Positions 49,432-57,085 of a DNA stretch of 64,000 bases are shown here, piece by piece (the stretch's first letter is position 1; every line of letters starts with the position of its first letter). The DNA is from Desulfovibrio sp. MES5 (GTDB lineage: Bacteria > Desulfobacterota > Desulfovibrionia > Desulfovibrionales > Desulfovibrionaceae): the NCBI RefSeq assembly GCF_002237645.1, contig NZ_MJUZ01000008.1:1-64000 (forward strand), written 5' to 3'. The notes below the pieces were generated by a model that was given only the letters and a program-made list of their open reading frames with translations, was not told the origin of the DNA and ran no database searches. The position numbers and the translations under genes are program-made.

Positions 49432-50715
49432 CTATTTGCCCATGCCAAAACCTGGTGTGGCGAATCGGGACATCCCCGTGGTGGTGATGGGGCCGCCATA
49501 AGGGCTGCCTTTCCCGATCGGAGGATCCGGCAGGGTGGCAAGGTAGTCAAGCGCCGGAAGGCATATCTCACGCAAGCGGGCGGTAAGCGCGTTCCTGCGG
49601 GCGCGCTCAGCGGCCATATCCGCTTCTTGCCGCACCTGGAAGTTCCGCAGCCAGGCTACGGCGCTGATGGTGGCCTCCGCCTGGTCTTGAGCATCAAGCT
49701 GCCGTAATCCTTTGGCAAATTTTGTAACCTGACTAAACTGCTTTTCTGTATTGCTCAAGGAAGAATGTGGGGGCATGAGCACATACCTGGCGTACCCAAG
49801 CACATCGTCAAAGGTTACAGGCTTGACTGTGGGCAGGGGCCTGCCAACCAGCAAAAGCCCGTCTTCCAAGTCTTCAAGAGCACGGCCTATCTGCGTGTAC
49901 ATGTAGGCGTCTTTCAGGCGGGCCTGGGCATCTTCTCCGGTGAGTATCTCATAAACAGCGTCGCCAAAGGCACGGGCATGCCCTTTGTTCATGGCAATGA
50001 CGAGGTATTTGTGGGCCAGGGCCTGGTCAGGGGAATTGGGCAGGGCATAACCGCATTTTTCGCCACCAAAGCGGTACCAGCGTGATATCTCATGCGCTGC
50101 AGGGGCGTAGCCTGCATCGGCCGCCAAAAGCAGCCACTGCAGGTTTGCCCCCGTGTTCCAGCGGGTCGCGTAGGCATGCATGGATTTGGGGTCGCCAAGA
50201 AAGGCTCCTTTGGTAAAGGCGCTGCGGGTATGTCCGATGCCTTCGTCATACAAAGCCAGTCGTGCGTAGACCCAGCCTGGCGAAGTGTACTGGGCAGCCC
50301 AGTCAAGCCAGAAGGCCGTGGAATGCATAAAGTCGGGAATGTCTGGATAGGCGAGGGGCAGAGAGGATGAAGTGCACTGTACCCGTATGATAAGGTCGGC
50401 CATGGCCACAGGATTGCCCTGCAGGGCCTCCTTGAGAACGAACAGATACTGTGTTTCTCCCCAGCAGCCCACATAGCGGGGTTTGGGTCTGTTGCTGCCT
50501 GGCGGTGAAACATACCAGTCCGGGTCTTCAATAACGGGGGCAGTAACCTGAAGCTGATGCGGCAACCGCTGACCGCAATATTTGAACTTCTTGTCAGTAC
50601 AAACGAGTTCTGGCAGGGACTGGATGCCAATTTTTGGTGTAAAAGATGGCTCCTCAGCCAGGGCAGGTAGAGGGAATAGTAAGAAACAGAAAACAAAAAC
50701 GTTGCGCCATGACAT
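49432..50715 (-). CDS. Secreted hypothetical protein with possible Sel1-like repeats
   Basis: Signal peptide MSWRNVFVFCFLLFPLPALA; helical-repeat-like segments (LLLAADAGYAPAAHEISRWYRFGG). Confidence 0.55.
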   Translation of the reverse strand: MSWRNVFVFCFLLFPLPALAEEPSFTPKIGIQSLPELVCTDKKFKYCGQRLPHQLQVTAPVIEDPDWYVSPPGSNRPKPRYVGCWGETQYLFVLKEALQGNPVAMADLIIRVQCTSSSLPLAYPDIPDFMHSTAFWLDWAAQYTSPGWVYARLALYDEGIGHTRSAFTKGAFLGDPKSMHAYATRWNTGANLQWLLLAADAGYAPAAHEISRWYRFGGEKCGYALPNSPDQALAHKYLVIAMNKGHARAFGDAVYEILTGEDAQARLKDAYMYTQIGRALEDLEDGLLLVGRPLPTVKPVTFDDVLGYARYVLMPPHSSLSNTEKQFSQVTKFAKGLRQLDAQDQAEATISAVAWLRNFQVRQEADMAAERARRNALTARLREICLPALDYLATLPDPPIGKGSPYGGPITTTGMSRFATPGFGMGK

Positions 50716-51050
50716 AATATTAGCCTCCAGGGCGGAAAAAACAGATTTTGGAGTACGCTAACTCAGGAACATGTCGGCAATGAATTTCCAATAGTAACTA
50801 ATAGCATGACATGAAGCGACATTGCGTAATTGAGGGGCAAAATTAATCAGCAGGCATGATATTGGGTTGGCTTGAAGGCCGGTCGGTCATGAATTTATTG
50901 AACTTTTAAATACCATAATGTCTATCTATTAACTTATATTTTAAAATGTAAAAAGGTCAAGCGCTTTTACAGCCTTGACAGCCAGGGAGGGGGAACTTAG
51001 TTACATCAGATGAACGCGCCGCTGCTGGCGGGGCGACTTTGGGAGGAATC

Positions 51051-51674
51051 ATGCAGCGTCACAAAATGCAGAAAACTTATGGAGAGACAGCGCCGACAGA
51101 AGATCAGTTTTCTGAGGACGGCCTGAATTTTAACAATCCCGGAGATCCTCAGGGTTTGGATGGCGTGGTGGATCCTGTCTCGCTGGACGATATGCCTGAA
51201 GTCCATTGGGGGCAATCAGCTGAACCCTCCGCTGCTGAAGTAGAAGCGCGTTGCAAGGCTGAGCAGGAAGAAATGCGTCTGCGCATGGCCGCTGAAATGG
51301 ACAATTTTCAAAAGCGCCTCAAGCGGGAACATGAGGAACAGGTACGCTACGCCTCTGAAAGCGTTTTGAGCGATCTGCTGCCGAGCCTTGATAACCTTGA
51401 TCTGGCGTTGCAGTATGGCAGCACCAATGAGGTGTGCAAGGATATGATGCAGGGAATCGCCATGACGCGCAAACTCTTGCTTGAAGCGACAGGCAAGCGC
51501 GGGCTGTGCCCCATCGGTGAAGAAGGGGAGGAATTCAATCCTGCCCTGCACGAAGCCGTGGGATTTGACGCGCGGCCCGACCTGGCCCCCGGATCTGTCG
51601 CACGCGTGTTGCAGCGCGGTTATAAATTGGGCGACCGTTTGTTGCGCCCGGCAAAGGTTATGGTTAATCCCTGA
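51051..51674 (+). CDS. grpE: Nucleotide exchange factor GrpE
   Basis: AAEMDNFQKRLKREHEEQVRYASE...LLPSLDNLDLAL...FNPALHEAVG. Confidence 0.9.
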   Translation: MQRHKMQKTYGETAPTEDQFSEDGLNFNNPGDPQGLDGVVDPVSLDDMPEVHWGQSAEPSAAEVEARCKAEQEEMRLRMAAEMDNFQKRLKREHEEQVRYASESVLSDLLPSLDNLDLALQYGSTNEVCKDMMQGIAMTRKLLLEATGKRGLCPIGEEGEEFNPALHEAVGFDARPDLAPGSVARVLQRGYKLGDRLLRPAKVMVNP

Positions 51675-51774
51675 CCTAACAGCACTGCACACGGATTTTT
51701 TCGGGTGTAATCCCCGGTTTGTGCAGATTTTTTCGTAGGGCAGGATGCCCTTTCGGATGCGGATAAACATAAAA

Positions 51775-51810
51775 TGTGCCCGACGGATATACCGGCGGGC
51801 ACATTTTTTT
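51775..51810 (+). terminator. Intrinsic terminator after grpE
   Basis: TGTGCCCG.CGG-loop-CCG.CGGGCACA followed by T7. Confidence 0.8.
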
Positions 51811-51913
51811 GTACTGCTGAAGCGAACACGGTGGGCTTTGTACTGCCTGGAAGACGCTGCCTGCTTTAAATCCCCCGCTCCAGATCGGAAAAACCCTTAG
51901 ACCCTTTTCGCAT

Positions 51914-52173
51914 TGAGAATATCCATTCTCGCGGTAGCCGTTGCCCGCAGGGCTTGCCTGAACCGTTGGCGAGAACCGCCTTACGGGGCAGGACAGCATC
52001 GCTATGGATGGCGACAGCGATTGTATGGAACAAGCTGTGTCGTTACGCATGCTGTCTTCAAGCGTAGTTTCCTGCGTCACAACGCTTTAAGCCTGCGTCA
52101 CAACGCCTGAATCAATGCTTCCAAGACGCCCGCTTCGGCGCGTAACCGCGCAAATAAATAGCGGTGCTGTCTT
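51914..52173. repeat. Composite repeat region (MITE-like), related to 2574-2703
   Basis: Inverted copy of 2636-2703 at 51936-52005 plus direct copy of 2600-2650 at 52121-52173; terminal GACAGCATCGCTAT / ATAGCGGTGCTGTC. Confidence 0.7.
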
Positions 52174-52241
52174 TATTGAAAATACCGCACACTTCAATGG
52201 TAACATGCTCTCGACACAGCAAAAGTTTTAGGGGGTGGGGC

Positions 52242-52281
52242 GTAGGGGAGGGACCCTTTTGTAAAAGGGTCCCTCCCCCAC
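52242..52281. repeat. GTGGGGGAGGGACCCTTTT hairpin repeat, copy 2
   Basis: GTAGGGGAGGGACCCTTTTGTAAAAGGGTCCCTCCCCCAC. Confidence 0.85.
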
Positions 52282-52305
52282 AGAGCAGTTCAACGCGACA
52301 TTTTC

Positions 52306-53379
52306 CTAATCGCTGTACCGTTCGGCAATGGCCTTGAACTCGTCCTGAATTGCCAGAAATGCTTCCACCACTTCAGGATCGAACTGCGTGCCCTTGCCGT
52401 CAAGAATAATATAGGCCGAAGTTTCGTGCGGCATGGCGGGCTTGTATACCCGCTGGCTGCGCAAGGCGTCGTATACGTCAGCCAGGCTCATGAGCCGGGC
52501 CGACAATGGGATTTCATCTTCCCCGAGCCCTCGGGGATAGCCGCGCCCGTCCCACCGTTCGTGGTGGCAGTAGGCAATGTCGCTGGCAACTTTCAAAAAA
52601 GAGTCTTCACCCAAAAATTTGTCCGCAGCGGCAAGAACGGCTCTTCCATACGTGGTATGCTCCTTCATTGCCTCATATTCTCCATCGGTGAGCGGGCCGG
52701 GCTTGTGGAGTACTGTGTCGGCTATGGCGACCTTGCCCACGTCGTGCAGCGGGGCAGAAAGGTACAGCCATGAAATGGCGTCGGCATTCAGCGTGTCGCG
52801 GTATTTGGGCAGGTTGGCCATGCGCAGGGCAAGCGCCTTGACGTAGTTTTGCGTACGTTTGATGTGCGCCCCGGTTTCTGTGTCCCGCCATTCCGCCAGG
52901 GTGGCCATGGCGTGAATGGTGGCCTCCTGCGTGAGAACCAGCTGGCGGGTGCGCTCGTGCACCAGTTCGTTGAGGTGGTCGCGGTAGCGCTTGTACTTGA
53001 GCTGGTTTGCAACGCGGTTGCGAACCAGGGATACGCGGAAGGGTTTGACGATATAATCCTGCGCTCCAAGAGAGAGCCCGGTTGCCTCGTCTGTCTCTTC
53101 ATTCTGCGCTGTGATGAACATGACGGGAATGTCGCGCGTGGCCGGTTCTTCCTTGAGGCGTCGGCATACTTCATAGCCATCCATACCGGGCATTATGACG
53201 TCCAGCAGGATAAGGTCAGGCTGCGGCGTGCCATTGGCCAGACGCAACGCGTCCGGCCCGTTTTTGGCAAACATGATGGTGTAGTCCGCGCGCAGGCTTT
53301 CGCTCAGGATACGCAGATTTTCCGGCGCGTCGTCAACCAGCAGTATGCGGCTGCGTTGCGCTGCCGCATACCTGCTCAC
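52306..53379 (-). CDS. Response regulator with HD-GYP domain (candidate c-di-GMP phosphodiesterase)
   Basis: Receiver ILLVDDAPENLRIL...DLILLDVIMPGMDGYEVC; HDVGKVAIAD ... HHERWDGRGYPRGL. Confidence 0.93.
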   Translation of the reverse strand: MSRYAAAQRSRILLVDDAPENLRILSESLRADYTIMFAKNGPDALRLANGTPQPDLILLDVIMPGMDGYEVCRRLKEEPATRDIPVMFITAQNEETDEATGLSLGAQDYIVKPFRVSLVRNRVANQLKYKRYRDHLNELVHERTRQLVLTQEATIHAMATLAEWRDTETGAHIKRTQNYVKALALRMANLPKYRDTLNADAISWLYLSAPLHDVGKVAIADTVLHKPGPLTDGEYEAMKEHTTYGRAVLAAADKFLGEDSFLKVASDIAYCHHERWDGRGYPRGLGEDEIPLSARLMSLADVYDALRSQRVYKPAMPHETSAYIILDGKGTQFDPEVVEAFLAIQDEFKAIAERYSD

Positions 53380-53972
53380 TGTTTGCCTCCCGTGATGCCG
53401 GGAAGCCGACGGGACAGGTGTTCCGCCATTTTTTGCACCAGGTGGCTCTCTGTGGCGGTCAGCACGTCATAGCCCTTGCCCGGCACAGGCTCTTCATCAA
53501 CAAAAATGCCGCGCGCCAGCACGTCATTGAATTTGTTGCGCAGGGTCCAGCGCACGTCCAGCACGGCTTTTTGATCAAAATTGCCGTCAAGGCGCTGCAC
53601 ATCAAGATACAGCACGTAGTCGGCGGTGGATTCGTCACCGGAAGGCAAAACATTGATCCCGGCTTCCAGCATGGGCCGGGTCAGCACTTCGCGCGTAACG
53701 CGGCGCACGCCGTGGCTCAGAGGTTCGCCCCAACTGTGAAATTGGGCCACGATAAGCTGTGTTGATTCGCCCACCCGGCTCACGATGCCCTCGCGATCCA
53801 GATACTCCGGCACGCTCACAGGAGCCACCCGCAGGCTTTTGGCGGGCAGGCTGTCTGTGGAGACGGGAGTGAGGCGACTTTCAAGCAGGTAAAAGTTGGT
53901 GGGCGTGCTGCGCGCGCAGGCGGCCAGCAAAACCGTGAGCGCCAGAAAAATAAACAGGGCTTGGCGTTGCAT
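53376..53972 (-). CDS. PqiC/ABC-type auxiliary lipoprotein
   Basis: Lipobox LLAACARSTPTNFYLLESRL; SLRVAPVSVPEYLDREGIVSR. Confidence 0.8.
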   Translation of the reverse strand: MQRQALFIFLALTVLLAACARSTPTNFYLLESRLTPVSTDSLPAKSLRVAPVSVPEYLDREGIVSRVGESTQLIVAQFHSWGEPLSHGVRRVTREVLTRPMLEAGINVLPSGDESTADYVLYLDVQRLDGNFDQKAVLDVRWTLRNKFNDVLARGIFVDEEPVPGKGYDVLTATESHLVQKMAEHLSRRLPGITGGKQ

Positions 53973-54940
53973 CAGCGTTTTCCTTGTCTGCCCATAATCA
54001 GGGCTTCAGGGTTGCGTTCAAGCATTTGCGCGACATTGCGGATGGCCCGCAAGGTTTCTATGCTGTCCTTGATCAACCGGCGAACGTCGTTGACGGTGGG
54101 GGAATCCCGACCGAGCAGGCCCTGGGCCGAGGCCGTGACCACGCGCAACTGGTCCGCCGCAAGGCTCATGCTTTCAAGGGCGGAACGCAGGGTGGCAAGG
54201 GTAGCGGGCAGTTGATTGTCCACAGTGGCCACTGTCTTGTTGAGACTTTGCAGGATGGTTTCGGCATTTTGGCGCAGTGTGCTGTTCTTGAGAATACCAT
54301 CAAGTTCTTCAAACGTCTGCGTAAAGGCTCTGAGGCCCCGCCCAAGGCTGTCGTCGGCAAGACCCTGAGCCAGATTTTGCAGTATTTTGTCCAGGGCTCT
54401 GGCCATGGACTCCAGCGGCAACTGTGAAAGCGTGGTTTGCAGGGTGTCGATGGGGGAGGGTATGGTGGGGATTTCCGAATCCGGCGTGCCGGAGCGGAAG
54501 ACAGCCGGAGTGCCGGGGAAAAAGTCCAACTCGATGCGGTACTGCCCCGTGATAAGACTTTGCAGCTGCAGGCGGGCGCGCAGGCCGCGTTGCACCATCC
54601 GGCGCACGATTTCTTCACGCACGGATTCTGAAATGGGGGCCGAGCCCCTGGCGCGCACAAAGCTTTGTTCGTCAATGCGGATGTAGACGGGGATGGTGAC
54701 GTTGGAATCCCGCGTGTTTGCCACAAGGTTGATGCGCGTCACGCTGCCCATGGGAACCCCGCGAAACACTACCGGAGCGCCAGTGGAAAGGCCGCTGACA
54801 GAGCCGTCGAAGTAGAGCACGTACTGCATGTCGTTGCTGAACAGACGGCCCCCGCCCAGCACGATGAATCCCAGTGCCAGAAGGGCCAGCCCCCCCAGCA
54901 CAAAGGCGCCGACCGTGGTTTTGTATTTTTGTGAACTCAT
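53972..54940 (-). CDS. MlaD/MCE domain protein
   Basis: VLYFDGSVSGLSTGAPVVFRGVPMGSVTRI MCE motif. Confidence 0.9.
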   Translation of the reverse strand: MSSQKYKTTVGAFVLGGLALLALGFIVLGGGRLFSNDMQYVLYFDGSVSGLSTGAPVVFRGVPMGSVTRINLVANTRDSNVTIPVYIRIDEQSFVRARGSAPISESVREEIVRRMVQRGLRARLQLQSLITGQYRIELDFFPGTPAVFRSGTPDSEIPTIPSPIDTLQTTLSQLPLESMARALDKILQNLAQGLADDSLGRGLRAFTQTFEELDGILKNSTLRQNAETILQSLNKTVATVDNQLPATLATLRSALESMSLAADQLRVVTASAQGLLGRDSPTVNDVRRLIKDSIETLRAIRNVAQMLERNPEALIMGRQGKR

Positions 54941-55866
54941 TGGGCCGTTCCTTTGTCCGGCTCGGAGTCGCCGGACGTTTCCGTCTGATCGGTTTCGGCG
55001 TGACTGCGTTCACCCCTGGTCAGAAAGAGCATGGCGCTGGGCGCTGTGCCGGGGTCGTGCAGCAACTGGTGCGGATTGCCGCAGGCGGCCACCTGGCGGG
55101 TCTGGGCATCCAGAAAAATAAGATTGCTGGCAATGGCGTAAATGCTGGCCAGTTCGTGTGAAACAATCACAAAGGTCGTGCCGAGGCTTGCGCGCAGCTC
55201 AAGGATGAGATCATCCAAAAGACGGGAACTGACGGGGTCAAGCCCGGCCGAGGGCTCGTCAAGAAAAAGAATTTTGGGGTCAAGGGCCAGAGCGCGGGCC
55301 AATCCGGCGCGCTTGCACATGCCGCCGCTGATTTCAGACGGATAGTAGTCTTCAAAACCGGCAAGGCCTGCCAGGGCCAGCTTGAGTTTGGCCTGTTCGC
55401 GTATGGCCTCGTCGCTGAGGTCGGTATACTGCTGCAGGGGCAGGCCCACGTTTTCCGCCAGGGTCATTGAACTCCACAGCGCGCCGCTTTGAAAAAGCAC
55501 GCCTGTTTCACGCACCAACTGGTGGCGCTCATCTTCGTTGCTGCCCCAGAAGTCGGTTTTGCCATACAGGACGTTTCCGGACTGCGGCGGCTTCAGCCCC
55601 ATGAGTACCCGCAAAAGCGTGCTTTTGCCGCATCCCGAGCCGCCGGTGATAAAAAAGATGTCTCCGGCACGCACGTCAAATGTCACATCGCGCATGAGAA
55701 CGTAAGAACCATACCCGACCTGCAACTGGTTTACGCTGATGCGCACTTCCTGCTGATCCGGCTGGACGGGCTGCCCCTGTTCCCCATCCGGGGCAGGGCG
55801 GGCATTTTCGGCGATTCCGGCGGGCAGGGGGGATGGGGATGGTGTCATGGTATTGCTGCTGGGCAT
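54937..55866 (-). CDS. MlaF-like ABC ATPase
   Basis: GGSGCGKSTLLRVLMGL; EISGGMCKRAGLARALALDPKILFLDEPSAGLDPV. Confidence 0.9.
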   Translation of the reverse strand: MPSSNTMTPSPSPLPAGIAENARPAPDGEQGQPVQPDQQEVRISVNQLQVGYGSYVLMRDVTFDVRAGDIFFITGGSGCGKSTLLRVLMGLKPPQSGNVLYGKTDFWGSNEDERHQLVRETGVLFQSGALWSSMTLAENVGLPLQQYTDLSDEAIREQAKLKLALAGLAGFEDYYPSEISGGMCKRAGLARALALDPKILFLDEPSAGLDPVSSRLLDDLILELRASLGTTFVIVSHELASIYAIASNLIFLDAQTRQVAACGNPHQLLHDPGTAPSAMLFLTRGERSHAETDQTETSGDSEPDKGTAQ

Positions 55867-55867
55867 G

Positions 55868-56995
55868 TCAGATGTTCATCACGTTGCAGATGACGGTTAT
55901 TATGGCTGTGGACACAATAATGCCCACAATGGCGTGCACCACGGCAGTGGTAGTGGCCTGCCCCACGGCCTGGGCGCTGCGCCCGCAGCGCATGCCCTGA
56001 AAGCAGCCGGTCATGGCAATGATAACGCCAAAAACCGTGCCATAGGTGAGGCCGATGAAGACGTGCTTGTAGGGGACCATCTGCATGGTGGCGTTGACGT
56101 ATTCCATAGGGCTGATCTTCAGCATGGTGATGGCCACCACATAGCCGCCTATAACGCCCATAAGGTCCGCGTACAGAGTCAGCAGGGGGATCATGGCCGT
56201 CAGCGCCACCACGCGGGGCAGCACCAGAAAATCGATGGGAGAAATGCCCAGGGTGGCCAGGGCGTCCACCTCTTCATTAACCTGCATGGTGCCGATGAGG
56301 GCGGCATAGGCGGCGCCGACCCTGCCCGCCATGACCACGCCAACCATAACAGCGCCCATAACACGCAGCATGCCTATGCCCACAAGCCCCGCCACATATA
56401 TTTGCGCGCCGAACTGCGTTAGCTGCACCGCGCCCACAAAGGCCAGGATAAGGCCAAAAAGCATGCTGGTTATGGAAATGATGGGCAGCGCCTGCACTCC
56501 GCATTCCTGCATGGCTGCCAGCAGATCTTGCGGGCGCATTTGCGAACGGCCAACGATAAGACGGCCCACGGCCAGAGTCACCTCGCCCACAAAACTTACA
56601 AAGTCTGTTACGCGCGGCGGCAGGTCGAGGGTGGCCTGACCCACACGCTGCACAAAATTGAGGCTTTCTTTTTTGCGGTCAGACCCCGCTTTGGCAGGCA
56701 CGGCAAAAGCCAGTTTGAGGAGACGCTCGAGACCTTCAGGCAAATGGTTCTGGATGCGCAGCTTGCGATCCTCTGCCGTCTTTGTCAGCTGCACAAGAAA
56801 GACCAGCAGGCTGCTGTCCCAGGTTTCGAGATTGTCGGCCTCAAGGCAAAGTTCCTGAATACTCTGATCGGCCAGAGATTCGAGGGCGGTTCTGGCTTCA
56901 GGGGGCCAGGCCGTATCTATATTCCAGCAGCCCCCCACGCTCACGCGCAGGAGCGGCCCCTGAATGGAAGCTGTCACTTGCGGACTTGTTTCCAT
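55868..56995 (-). CDS. MlaE-like ABC permease with N-terminal STAS-like domain
   Basis: VTLAVGRLI...QVNEEVDALATLGISPIDFLVLPRVVAL; start at METSPQV. Confidence 0.88.
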   Translation of the reverse strand: METSPQVTASIQGPLLRVSVGGCWNIDTAWPPEARTALESLADQSIQELCLEADNLETWDSSLLVFLVQLTKTAEDRKLRIQNHLPEGLERLLKLAFAVPAKAGSDRKKESLNFVQRVGQATLDLPPRVTDFVSFVGEVTLAVGRLIVGRSQMRPQDLLAAMQECGVQALPIISITSMLFGLILAFVGAVQLTQFGAQIYVAGLVGIGMLRVMGAVMVGVVMAGRVGAAYAALIGTMQVNEEVDALATLGISPIDFLVLPRVVALTAMIPLLTLYADLMGVIGGYVVAITMLKISPMEYVNATMQMVPYKHVFIGLTYGTVFGVIIAMTGCFQGMRCGRSAQAVGQATTTAVVHAIVGIIVSTAIITVICNVMNI

Positions 56996-57085
56996 CAATA
57001 TAGTATACGCATGGCTTGGTTTATCCGCAAGAGCCACATGCGCAAAAAGCGCAGAGGCTTTTTTACCTTCAACCCACGATCCGTC

